Source: Catenulispora sp. EB89 (GTDB lineage: Bacteria; Actinomycetota; Actinomycetes; Streptomycetales; Catenulisporaceae). From it: a stretch of DNA of 64,000 bases. A model generated the notes under the pieces. That model ran no database searches. It was not told where the DNA came from and saw nothing but the letters and a program-made list of their open reading frames with translations. Location: contig NZ_JBGCCU010000015.1 in the NCBI RefSeq assembly GCF_041261445.1, positions 124,001 through 188,000 of the forward strand, read 5' to 3'. Below are positions 1 to 7,681 of the stretch, piece by piece; position 1 is the first letter of the stretch, and the number at the start of each line of letters is the position of its first letter. A program made the translations under genes and the position numbers.

Positions 1-418
1 AGGCGCCGGTGCCGGAGCCCGTCACGACCGGCACGTGCTGCGTCACGGCGATGTGGCCCGAGCAGGTGGCCGGGTCCGACGGGAACTGGTGGGCCATCGC
101 CGAGACGAAGGCCTTGTCGATCGAGGCGATGTCGAGGCGGAAGCTGCCGCGCTGGAGCTGGAGTTCCAGCTGGCTGTTGTGCTCGGGGTTGACCGAGCCG
201 TCCGGGTTGACGCTGACGCCCTGGCCCCAGTCGCCGACCGCGCCGGAGAGGGTCACCTGCTCGGTGGGGCCGTCGTTTGTGGTGAAGCCGGTCAGGTGGG
301 CCGCGGTGATGGCGGGCTTCGCGGCGGAGGCGTCGGCGGTCGCCGCCGAGCAGCCGAGGATGGTCAGGACGCCCAGGGCGGCCGCGGCGGTGGTGGCGGT
401 GAAGGTCTTGTTCGTCAT
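1..418 (-). CDS. Putative secreted lipoprotein, C-terminus outside window
   Basis: The reading frame opens with ATG at 418 (minus strand) and stays open to the window edge, so only the first 139 residues are visible. The N-terminus is a signal peptide of lipoprotein type: MTNKTFTATTAAAALGVLTI followed by LGC, a lipobox-like cleavage site with Cys at residue 23. The exported part has no family that I recognise; it is polar with alternating hydrophobic residues (for example QLELQLQRGSFRLDI), which suggests a beta-rich domain. One further Cys lies near residue 120. It is probably a surface-anchored protein of unknown function. The gene is preceded by about 125 bases without coding signal that should hold its promoter. 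Confidence 0.7.
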   Translation of the reverse strand, partial: MTNKTFTATTAAAALGVLTILGCSAATADASAAKPAITAAHLTGFTTNDGPTEQVTLSGAVGDWGQGVSVNPDGSVNPEHNSQLELQLQRGSFRLDIASIDKAFVSAMAHQFPSDPATCSGHIAVTQHVPVVTGSGTGA

Positions 419-545
419 GGCTTCAACTGTGGCCGCGCCGCAGGAAGCGGGGGTCCGGGGCGGACCCTGGGATTGCCCTGATCGAACCCTGACAGGGGGC
501 GGGCCAGGGTCGGCGCGGGGGCGGCGCTGTCGAAACTCACGCCGA

Positions 546-870
546 TCAGGCGGACACGCCGAGAATCAGGTAGGCGAAGCCGAACACACCGTGCGTGCCG
601 CGCAGCCAGATCGACAGGTGCTCGTCGAGCTTCGCGCGGAGCTCGGCGGCCGCACGCGGCCGCGCAGGGCCTCCAGAGCCTCGGGGATCGAGCCGAACGC
701 CTGATACGCACCGATGGCTCAGGACGAGGTCTGCGGGCTCGGTGTGGTCCGCGGCAGGGCCTTCGACGAACGCGGCCCGGTCCGCCAGCCCGCGCTCGGC
801 GGCCGGCACGCGTCCCCGGACGAGGTCGGGCCCGTGGACGTCGATGATTCGTTTTTCGCACCGGCCACCG
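546..870 (-). pseudogene. Decayed class I SAM-dependent methyltransferase fragment
   Basis: Three reading frames of the minus strand carry consecutive pieces of one methyltransferase-like protein. The first piece reads IIDVHGPDLVRGRV, then VEGPAAD and DLVLS, ending near 720. A second frame continues with AIGAYQAFGSIPEALEALRG from 718 to about 655. The third frame supplies AELRAKLDEHLSIWLRGTHG and FAYLILGVSA, stopping at 546. The last part resembles the C-terminus of small Streptomyces methyltransferases, from memory. At least two frameshifts, and no glycine-rich SAM-binding N-terminus before the terminator at 878-914, show that the gene is broken. The strength of the frame-to-frame continuity is the main evidence; the family name is less certain. 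Confidence 0.55.
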
Positions 871-877
871 AAAAACC

Positions 878-914
878 AAGCGTCGCCCGACCGGAACCCG
901 GTCGGGCGACGCTT
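878..914 (-). terminator. Intrinsic terminator of the HNH gene
   Basis: A perfect 17-bp inverted repeat (878-894 and 898-914, arm AAGCGTCGCCCGACCGG on the plus strand) has a 3-base loop. On the minus strand it is followed by GGTTTTT. It begins 11 bases past the stop of the HNH gene, so it should end that transcript before the methyltransferase remnant. Confidence 0.88.
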
Positions 915-924
915 TATAAGAACC

Positions 925-1734
925 CTACTTCGCCGTCTTCTTCGCGGCCGCCTTCGCCGCCGGCTTCTCGTCGTCCCCGCTGCCCGCGGCCGTGTTGGCT
1001 TCGACGTCGTCGGCGGGCACGAACTCGGCCGCGGGTCCGGTGCCGGTCTTGTGGAAGCGCAGCGCCTCCCACAGCGGGCCGGGTATGACGTGGATGCCGT
1101 AGTGCGCACGGTGGTGGTTGGCGCACAGCACTTCCAGGTTGCCGGGGGACTCGGCCCACTTCTGGAAGTCCTCGTCGGTCTCGAAGTGCAGACCCAGGGC
1201 CTGCATGATCTTCTTCTCGTCGACCTGGTTGATCTGCGAGAACTCCACGTGGGTGTGGTGCAGCTCCGGCTGGCCGTCGCAGAGGTCGTCGTCGATGATG
1301 CACTTCCACATGCCCTGCCGCTTCAGGCGGGCCTTGGCCTGCTCGAAGAGGTGGTAGTGCGGGTCGTCCTCGCGCGGGGAGTGCTCGGGGACGTGGGTGA
1401 GGATGTGGACGGTGAGCATCTGGTCGTGCTCGAGCGTCTTGCCCGTGCCCTTGGACACCGTCGGGTGCGTCGGGGAGCCGCTCTGGACCGGCGCGTGCGT
1501 GTGCGCGGCGGCCGGGGCCGCGGCGGCACGGGGAGCGGGCACGGCGGCGGCCTTCTTCGCGGCCGGCTCGTGCTCGGCGTGCTCGTGCTCGCTGGAGGCG
1601 GCCTTCTTCGCAGGAGCCTTCTTGGCCGGAGCCTTCGACTCCGCCTCGGCCTTCTCAGCCTCCAGAGTGCGGCGGTGCGCCTCCTCCGGACCGACTTCCT
1701 CCTCGGAACCGAACAGCTTGTTCATCCAGCCCAT
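925..1734 (-). CDS. HNH-type nuclease domain protein with Lys/Ala-rich linker
   Basis: About 269 residues. The first 30 are acidic (MGWMNKLFGSEEEVGPEEAH), then come roughly 70 residues rich in Ala, Lys and Pro with AKKAPAKKA-type repeats, and then a compact domain. That domain has WKCIIDDDLCDG with two cysteines, ELHHTHVEF, and NLEVLCANHHRAHYG, the pattern of an HNH zinc-nuclease fold in which HH, N and H are the catalytic and metal-binding positions. A short Ala/Lys tail closes the protein. The family cuts DNA or RNA; the basic linkers could aid nucleic-acid binding. ATG at 1734 is preferred over the GTG at 1749 because GGGGAGAAG precedes it at good spacing. The substrate is unknown. Confidence 0.75.
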   Translation of the reverse strand: MGWMNKLFGSEEEVGPEEAHRRTLEAEKAEAESKAPAKKAPAKKAASSEHEHAEHEPAAKKAAAVPAPRAAAAPAAAHTHAPVQSGSPTHPTVSKGTGKTLEHDQMLTVHILTHVPEHSPREDDPHYHLFEQAKARLKRQGMWKCIIDDDLCDGQPELHHTHVEFSQINQVDEKKIMQALGLHFETDEDFQKWAESPGNLEVLCANHHRAHYGIHVIPGPLWEALRFHKTGTGPAAEFVPADDVEANTAAGSGDDEKPAAKAAAKKTAK

Positions 1735-1791
1735 CGGGCTTCTCCCCACCTTGCTCGCTGCTTGCGACGACCGGCTTAGCCGGGGCCGACC

Positions 1792-2838
1792 CTAGCCCCT
1801 CTCAGGGGATTGCATCAAGACGGAGGAAACCACGTCGGCGGCGGTGTCACAGTCCTGCGCCGACACGTCCAAATGCGTCACGATCCGCAGCAGTTTCGGC
1901 CCGAAGGGCGAGATGCGCACACCCAGGGCGAAACATTCCTTTGCGACGTTCGGGGCGTCGTCGACGTCGACGAGGACGATGTTCGTCTCCGGTTCACGAA
2001 CCGAGGCCCCGGCCGCGCGCAGCGCCGCCGCGATGCGCGTGGCGTTCTCATGGTCCTGCGACAGCCGGTCGAGGTTGTTCTCCAGGGCGTACTGCGCGCC
2101 GGCGGCCAGGATCCCGACCTGGCGCATCGAACCGCCGAGCCGGCGGCGCAGCGCCCGCGCCTCCTCGGAGCGGTCCGGCGGCAGCAGCACCAGCGAGCCG
2201 GCCGGGGCGCCGAGGCCCTTGGACATACAGACGGACATGGTGTGCCCGATGGCGCCGTAGTCCTTCAACGGGACGCCGCTGGCCTTGTGGGCGTTCCAGA
2301 TCCGCGCGCCGTCCAGATGTACCCCGAGGTTGAAGGAGTCCGCCAGAGCCCTGATTTCCCGCAGGGTGTCGATGGGATACACGGCGCCGCCGCCCCGGTT
2401 ATGCGTGTTCTCGACCTCCAGTGCGCGGGTACCAACCGTGTAGCGGTCGCCGACGCGGATCATCGCGGCGAGGGCGGCGGGGTCCAGGAGCCCGCGCGTC
2501 GAGGGCAGGGTGCGGGTCTGGATCCCGGCGTGCGCCGCCAGGCCGCCGTTCTCGTGCGCCACGATGTGCGCGTCGGCGTCGCAGATCACCTCCTCGCCGG
2601 GGGCGACCTGCAGGCGGATCCCGATGTGGTTGGCCATCACGCCGGTCGGGACGAACATCGCGTCCGGGTACCCGAACAGGGCCGCGACGGTCTCCTCCAG
2701 CCGCCGGACGGTGGGGTCCTCGCCGTACTGGTCGTCGCCGACCTCGGCGGCGGCCATCGCCTCGCGCATCGGCACGGAGGGCTTGGTGACGGTGTCGCTG
2801 CGGAGGTCGATGGGGTGCTGGATGCTCAGAGTCGCCAT
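1792..2838 (-). CDS. ltaE: Low-specificity L-threonine aldolase
   Basis: 348 residues, the usual length for this fold-type I PLP enzyme that splits L-threonine or L-allo-threonine to glycine and acetaldehyde. Diagnostic stretches are DLRSDTVTKPSVPMREAM at the N-terminus, DDQYGEDPTVRRLEE, ENTHNRGGG, HLDGARIWNAH (PLP-contacting Asp and Arg) and SVCMSKGLGAPAGS, which carries the Schiff-base lysine. The frame is open far upstream, into the DAHP synthase gene, but family alignment puts the start at the ATG at 2838 (MATLSIQHPIDLRSDT). It follows the DAHP synthase gene on the same strand with an 86-base gap, so the two may share a transcript. Confidence 0.92.
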   Translation of the reverse strand: MATLSIQHPIDLRSDTVTKPSVPMREAMAAAEVGDDQYGEDPTVRRLEETVAALFGYPDAMFVPTGVMANHIGIRLQVAPGEEVICDADAHIVAHENGGLAAHAGIQTRTLPSTRGLLDPAALAAMIRVGDRYTVGTRALEVENTHNRGGGAVYPIDTLREIRALADSFNLGVHLDGARIWNAHKASGVPLKDYGAIGHTMSVCMSKGLGAPAGSLVLLPPDRSEEARALRRRLGGSMRQVGILAAGAQYALENNLDRLSQDHENATRIAAALRAAGASVREPETNIVLVDVDDAPNVAKECFALGVRISPFGPKLLRIVTHLDVSAQDCDTAADVVSSVLMQSPERG

Positions 2839-2924
2839 GCTCTGAAACGTATCGCTCCCGCCCCGGGGAGGCCGGGACGGGAGCCGTGTGGTCGATTCGG
2901 AAGTGTTCGGTGTGCGGAAACGGC

Positions 2925-4289
2925 TCAGCGCTTGGCGCGCAGCATCTCCGCGACGAGGAACGCCAGGTCCAGCGACTGGCTGCGGTTCAGCCGGGGGTCG
3001 CACAGCGTCTCGTAGCGCTGGTGCAGCGCGTCGAACGCGATCTCCGCGCCGCCGCCGACGCACTCGGTGACGTCCTCGCCGGTGAGCTCGACGTGGATGC
3101 CGCCGGGGTGCGAGCCCAGGCCGTGGTGCACTTCGAAGAAGCCCTTGACCTCGTCGAGCACGTCGTCGAAGCGCCGGGTCTTGTGGCCCGAGGGCGCCTC
3201 GAAGGTGTTGCCGTGCATCGGGTCGCAGATCCAGGCCACCTTGTGGCCCTCGCTGCGGACCTTCTCCACCAGCGCCGGCAGCTTCTCGCGCACCTGCCCG
3301 GCGCCCATGCGGACGATGAACGACAGCCGGCCGGGCTCGCGCTCGGGGTCCAGCCGGTCCAGGTACGCCAGGGCGTCCTCGGGCCGGGTGCCCGGGCCCA
3401 GCTTGATCCCGATCGGGTTGCTGATCCGGCTGAAGTACTCGACGTGCGCGCCGTTCAGGTCCCGGGTGCGCTCGCCGATCCAGACGTAGTGGCCGCTGGT
3501 CGCGTAGGGCTTGCCGGTGCGCGAGTCGATGCGGGTCAGCGCCGACTCGTACGGGAGCACCAGGCCCTCGTGCGCGGCGTAGAACTCGACGGTGCGCAGC
3601 TCCTCCGGGTCGGTGCCGCACGCGCGCATGAACTGCAGGGCGCGGTCGATCTCGCCGGCCAGCACCTCGTAGCGCTCGCCGGACGGCGACCCGGCCACGA
3701 AGTCCTGGTTCCAGGCGTGCACCTGCCGCATGTCGGCGTAGCCGCCGGTGGTGAACGCGCGGACCAGGTTCAGTGTGGAGGCGCTGGACTGGTACATGCG
3801 CAGCAGCCGCTTGGGGTCCGGGGTGCGGGCCTCGGGGGTGAAGTCGAAGCCGTTGACCGAGTCCCCGCGGTACGCCGGAAGCGTGATCCCGTCGCGGGTC
3901 TCCGTGGAGCTGGAGCGGGGCTTGGAGTACTGCCCGGCGATGCGGCCGACCTTCACCACCGGCAGCGAGGCCGCGTAGGTGAGAACGACGGCCATCTGCA
4001 GCAGCGTCTTCAGCTTCGCCCGGATCGCGTCGGCGGTGTTGCCGGCGAACGTCTCGGCGCAGTCGCCGCCGGTGAGCATGAAGGCCTCGCCCCGGGACAC
4101 CGCGGCGATCCGGTCCTTGAGCTGGTCGGCCTCACCGGCGAAGACCAGCGGCGGATACGAGCGGAGCTCGGAGACGACGGTGGACAGCTCGGCGGCGTCC
4201 GGCCAGTCCGGCTGCTGGCCCGCGGGAAGCGCGGACCATGTGTCTTCGATGGGTCCGGTACCGGCCGGATTCCCGACAACTTCGCTCAT
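2925..4289 (-). CDS. aroG: Class II 3-deoxy-D-arabino-heptulosonate-7-phosphate synthase
   Basis: 454 residues, full length for the plant-like (class II) DAHP synthase that actinomycetes use for the first shikimate step, joining phosphoenolpyruvate and erythrose 4-phosphate. Visible family blocks include LTGGDCAETF (the metal-binding Cys), KVGRIAGQYSKPRS, YRGDSVNGFDFT, GLVLPYESALTR, SNPIGIKLGPGTRPED, CDPMHGNTFEA (metal-binding His) and GSHPGGIHVELTGEDVTECVGG. The start ATG at 4289 gives MSEVVGNPAG. Apparent longer frames that join it to the response-regulator region are artefacts of high GC. The gene lies upstream of threonine aldolase. The 194 bases between it and the regulator gene at 4484 hold no gene that I can see. 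Confidence 0.95.
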   Translation of the reverse strand: MSEVVGNPAGTGPIEDTWSALPAGQQPDWPDAAELSTVVSELRSYPPLVFAGEADQLKDRIAAVSRGEAFMLTGGDCAETFAGNTADAIRAKLKTLLQMAVVLTYAASLPVVKVGRIAGQYSKPRSSSTETRDGITLPAYRGDSVNGFDFTPEARTPDPKRLLRMYQSSASTLNLVRAFTTGGYADMRQVHAWNQDFVAGSPSGERYEVLAGEIDRALQFMRACGTDPEELRTVEFYAAHEGLVLPYESALTRIDSRTGKPYATSGHYVWIGERTRDLNGAHVEYFSRISNPIGIKLGPGTRPEDALAYLDRLDPEREPGRLSFIVRMGAGQVREKLPALVEKVRSEGHKVAWICDPMHGNTFEAPSGHKTRRFDDVLDEVKGFFEVHHGLGSHPGGIHVELTGEDVTECVGGGAEIAFDALHQRYETLCDPRLNRSQSLDLAFLVAEMLRAKR

Positions 4290-4483
4290 TGAGCCAGAGT
4301 ACGCGAAACCGGGGTGCGTCCTGTGCGCGCGTCCAGTGCGTGGGACCGCCCGGTCCGAGCCGCAGAACCGATGTAATAGCAGGTCCTGGCGTTGTAGCGG
4401 GGTGTATTGGTGCAGTGCTGGCGAGTGCCGTGGGCGGGGTTGCGACCGTGTTTCGGCCGGTTCAGCCGCCCCGGCCAGTACAG

Positions 4484-5158
4484 CTAGTCCAGCCAGCCCG
4501 GCCGGGCCAGTCCCGACTCGTACGCCAGCACTACCAGCTGCGCCCGGTCGCGCGCGCCGAGCTTGACCATGCTGCGGCTGACGTGCGTCTTTGCGGTGAG
4601 CGGGCTGAGCACCAGGCGGTCGGCGATCTCCTCGTTGCTCAGCCCGGCCGCGACCAGCGCCAGGACCTCGCGTTCGCGGTCGGTCAGGGCCTTGATCTGC
4701 TCGGCGGCCGGGTTGGGGCCGGTGCGCTTGCTGCGGACCGCGAACTCCTCGATCAGCCGACGGGTGACGCTGGGTGCGAGCAGGGCCTCGCCGGCGGCCA
4801 CCGCGCGCAGGCCGCGCAGCAGGTCGGCGGGCTCGGTGTCCTTCAGCAGGAAGCCGCTGGCGCCGGCCCGGATCGCCTCGAAGACGTACTCGTCGAGCTC
4901 GAAGGTGGTCAGGATGAGGATGCGGACGCCGGAGAGCTTCTCGTCGGCAGTGATCAGGCGGGTGGCCTCCAGGCCGTCGGTGCCGGGCATGCGGATGTCC
5001 ATCAGGATGACGTCCGGGGCCAGGTCGGCGGCCAGGCGGTAGGCCTCGGCGCCGTCGGCGGCCTCGCCGGCCACCTCGATGCCGTCCTGCACCTCCAAAA
5101 GTGCGCGAAAACCCGCGCGCACCAGCGCCTGGTCGTCGGCGAGCAGGACTCTGATCAT
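4484..5158 (-). CDS. NarL/FixJ-family response regulator
   Basis: 224 residues with a receiver domain and a LuxR-type DNA-binding domain. The receiver shows the acidic pair at residues 8-9 (LLADDQALVRAGF), the phosphoacceptor Asp in DVILMDIRMPG near residue 54 and the conserved Lys in GFLLKDTEP near residue 104. The C-terminal helix-turn-helix is marked by LTDREREVLALVAAGLSNEE and IADRLVLSPLTAKTHVSR. It overlaps the upstream histidine kinase by 4 bases (ATGA), so the two are translationally coupled and form a cognate pair. Target genes are not evident from the sequence. Confidence 0.93.
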   Translation of the reverse strand: MIRVLLADDQALVRAGFRALLEVQDGIEVAGEAADGAEAYRLAADLAPDVILMDIRMPGTDGLEATRLITADEKLSGVRILILTTFELDEYVFEAIRAGASGFLLKDTEPADLLRGLRAVAAGEALLAPSVTRRLIEEFAVRSKRTGPNPAAEQIKALTDREREVLALVAAGLSNEEIADRLVLSPLTAKTHVSRSMVKLGARDRAQLVVLAYESGLARPGWLD

Positions 5159-6465
5159 GACTGCTCCTCGGCAAGGGGGGATTCTGCGGTTTCGGTGGGT
5201 TCGGTGGTTTCAATGGGTTCGGCGGGTTCGGCGGTGTCGCCGGACCAATCGGCGGCCGACGCCCGGAAGGGGATGCGGGCGTCGACCCGGAAGCCGCCGC
5301 CGGGGTTCGGACCGGCGGTGAGCGTGCCGCCGAAGGCCGTGGCCCGCTCCCGCATGCCGGGCAGGCCGTTGCCGGTCCCGGTCTCCCCCAGCGGACAGCC
5401 GCGGCCGTCGTCGGTGACCCGCAGGTGCAGGCCGTCGGAGGACTCCACGAGGATCGCGGCGCGCTCGGCCCCGGCGTGCCGCACCACGTTGGTCAGCGAC
5501 TCCTGCACGATCCGGTACCCGGCCTGGCTCACCGCCAGCGGCACGTGCGCGACGTCCCCGACCATGCTGAGCGCCACCTTCAACCCGGCGGCCTCGGCCA
5601 GGTCCACCAGGTGCCCCAGCCGCCCCAGGTCCGGGGCCGGGTCACGGGGCGCGGCCCGATCGCCGCGCAGCACGGTCAGCACCGAGCGCACCTCGCCGAG
5701 CGCCGAGCGGCTGGCGTCCTTGATCGCGGACAGCGCGATCCGGGCCTGCTCGGGGCGGCGGTCCATGACCTCCAGCGCCACGTTGGCCTGCACCGCGATC
5801 AGCGAGATCGAGTGCGCCAGCACGTCGTGCAGCTCCCGGGCGATCTCCAGCCGCTCCTCGCTGGCCTGCCGCCGCGACTCCTGCTCCCGGGCCTTCTCCT
5901 CCTGGTAGCGGGCCTTCTGCGCCTCCAGCGCACGCTGCCGCAGCAGCCGGAACAACTCGGCCAGCATCAGCAGCGCGAGCAGCCAGCCGGCGGTGAACAG
6001 GATCTCGGTGGGACTGCTGCGCAGCTGGCCCTTGGCACTGTGCGTCGGCACGAAGATCATCCCGATCGCGAACAGCAGGGACCCGACCCACATCTCCCGC
6101 CGGTAGCCGGTGCCGCCGATGACGATCACCGCGAGCAGGGCGTTCAGGAAGATCGGCCCGTAGGCGTAGCCCATAAGGAGGTACAGCAGGGTGGCACCGA
6201 GGCACACCGCCAACGCGACCCGCGGCGCCCGCCGCCGATGGTGCAGCGCGACGGGGCCGGCGACCACCAGCACCCAGCCGAACCAGTCCAGCGACCGGAC
6301 CCCGTACTCGACGGTCTTGCTCGCGGTGTCGTGCCAGTGACCGTAGGCGCCCCAGGTCCCGAGCACGTCGACGACGAGCAGGATCAACGGCAGCGCGACC
6401 GTGGAGCGCTCCATCCACAGCCACGCCAGCCAGGGGCGCGAAGGCGGATGCGGCTGCTCGGTCAT
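5155..6465 (-). CDS. Membrane histidine kinase, HisKA_3/NarX-like
   Basis: 436 residues. The N-terminal half holds several hydrophobic segments ([54 protein letters not shown]), then a coiled stretch LRQRALEAQKARYQEEKARE. The phosphoacceptor His is in ERLEIARELHDVLAHSI and the ATP-binding domain has ESLTNVVRHAG and DDGRGCPLGETGTGNGL. It partners the response regulator that it overlaps by 4 bases. The last 40 residues are a low-complexity acidic tail of EP, ET and TE repeats, reflected in ggttcgg-type repeats at 5180-5240; this is not part of the family core. The stimulus is unknown. Confidence 0.92.
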   Translation of the reverse strand: MTEQPHPPSRPWLAWLWMERSTVALPLILLVVDVLGTWGAYGHWHDTASKTVEYGVRSLDWFGWVLVVAGPVALHHRRRAPRVALAVCLGATLLYLLMGYAYGPIFLNALLAVIVIGGTGYRREMWVGSLLFAIGMIFVPTHSAKGQLRSSPTEILFTAGWLLALLMLAELFRLLRQRALEAQKARYQEEKAREQESRRQASEERLEIARELHDVLAHSISLIAVQANVALEVMDRRPEQARIALSAIKDASRSALGEVRSVLTVLRGDRAAPRDPAPDLGRLGHLVDLAEAAGLKVALSMVGDVAHVPLAVSQAGYRIVQESLTNVVRHAGAERAAILVESSDGLHLRVTDDGRGCPLGETGTGNGLPGMRERATAFGGTLTAGPNPGGGFRVDARIPFRASAADWSGDTAEPAEPIETTEPTETAESPLAEEQS

Positions 6466-6570
6466 GCTTGAACGCTAGATCAGATCGCCGTGCGCGGGTA
6501 TCCGTCCAGCGGAGGCTGTGCGGACCGAACGGGTACTCCGGGGGGAGTAGGCGCTGGTCCCGGGGCAGCG

Positions 6571-7590
6571 CTATAGAGAGCCGAGTTCGACGACGCCTAT
6601 AGCGTGTTCCGTGAGGCTCCCGAGATATAGCGTCTCCCCGCTACGGCGCGCTGCGGTGACCGCCTTATAACCGACGCCCCACGCACGCAGCTCACGTACT
6701 TGCTCCCCCTCAGCGTTGACCGCGATGGCCCACGCCATGTCCTTCTCCCCCGGCTGGAGACGCTGCGGCGTAGCCCAGACGAGCGAACGCAGCCGCGGGT
6801 GCCGGGGCAGGAGCCAGTCGAGCGCCGGGTCGCGGGGTGTGACCATGGCGATCCAGATCAGGCCTTCGGCGTCGCGGGTGAGGTTGTCGGGGAAGCCGGG
6901 CAGCGGCGGGCCGAAGGGCGACTTGCGGCCGGTGTCGGGGCCTTCGAGTTCGACGCGGGTCAGGCAGTAGCCGCCGGTCTCGGCCACGACAGCGGCGGCG
7001 CCGTCGCCGTCGTCGTCGTCGTCGACGAGCACGATGCCGTTGGCGAACGCGAAGCCGTCCGCGATGACCTCGACAGCGCCGTCGCGGTAGCGGAACAGAC
7101 GGCCGGTCGTGGAGTGCTCGAACAGGTCGCCACGGTAGGAGTCGATGTTGTAGCGGCGCGAGGACTGCGTGAAGTAGGTGCTCCCGTCGGCGGCGACGGC
7201 GGCGTTGCTGCAGAAGGTCAGCGGCTCGCCCTCGACCTCGGACACGAGCACCCGGACCGTCGCGTCGGAGAGCTGAACCTCCAGCAACCCGCGATAAGCG
7301 TCGCAGACCACGAGCGCGTCCTCGCCGAGCATCTCCAGCCCGAGCGGACGGCCGCCGGTATCGGCGACGGTGCGCGCCTCGCCCTCCGGCGTCACCCGCA
7401 GGATGCGGCCGTCGGCGAGGCCGGTGAACAGCGTCCCCGCCGCATCGACCGCGATGTGCTCCGGGCCGGCTCCCGGCAGTTCGATGCGCCGCGGTTCCGG
7501 CAGCGTCCGCGCATCACCGCGGCGCCGCACCGGACGCGGATTCGCCGGCGGCGTCCACCGCACCGCGGCCATCTTCGTGCGCTGAGCCAT
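6571..7590 (-). CDS. SMP-30/gluconolactonase-like six-bladed propeller protein
   Basis: 339 residues. The repeated beta-propeller pattern can be followed: GPEHIAVDAAGTLFTGLADG, GRPLGLEMLGEDALVVCDAY, FCSNAAVAADGSTYFTQSS, GFAFANGIVLVDD, GFPDNLTRDAEGLIWIAM. This matches the SMP-30/strictosidine-synthase-like (APMAP) group, which includes lactonases and esterases; the substrate cannot be told. ATG at 7590 (MAQRTKMAAVRW) is chosen because AGGGGGCG lies just upstream, although the frame is open to 7710. A run of five aspartates (VDDDDDGDG) is unusual. The ribosome-binding site lies inside the inverted repeat at 7595-7642. Confidence 0.82.
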   Translation of the reverse strand: MAQRTKMAAVRWTPPANPRPVRRRGDARTLPEPRRIELPGAGPEHIAVDAAGTLFTGLADGRILRVTPEGEARTVADTGGRPLGLEMLGEDALVVCDAYRGLLEVQLSDATVRVLVSEVEGEPLTFCSNAAVAADGSTYFTQSSRRYNIDSYRGDLFEHSTTGRLFRYRDGAVEVIADGFAFANGIVLVDDDDDGDGAAAVVAETGGYCLTRVELEGPDTGRKSPFGPPLPGFPDNLTRDAEGLIWIAMVTPRDPALDWLLPRHPRLRSLVWATPQRLQPGEKDMAWAIAVNAEGEQVRELRAWGVGYKAVTAARRSGETLYLGSLTEHAIGVVELGSL

Positions 7591-7594
7591 AAAA

Positions 7595-7642
7595 CGCCCC
7601 CTGCCACCGGTCCGAAATGAGGACGTTAGTGGGCAGGGGGCG
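7595..7642 (-). promoter_or_regulatory. Inverted repeat covering the SMP-30 gene ribosome-binding site
   Basis: Arms CGCCCCCTGCC (7595-7605) and GGCAGGGGGCG (7632-7642) are perfectly complementary with a 26-base loop. On the minus strand the second arm contains the AGGGGG ribosome-binding site and is followed by TTTTATG, the start of the SMP-30 gene. The structure could act as a weak terminator after the PFK gene or mask the ribosome-binding site. Confidence 0.6.
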
Positions 7643-7681
7643 CAAGCACCAGATGTCGGCCGGTTCAGCCGAACCGCAGGC

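Noticed and set aside
1792-3621. A 609-codon frame extending threonine aldolase upstream
   Set aside because: The N-terminal third is antiframe of DAHP synthase. The family start is at 2838.
2925-5213. A 762-codon open frame joining the response-regulator region to DAHP synthase
   Set aside because: The upstream part is the regulator gene read in the wrong frame (Arg/Gly-rich). DAHP synthase has a clear start at 4289.
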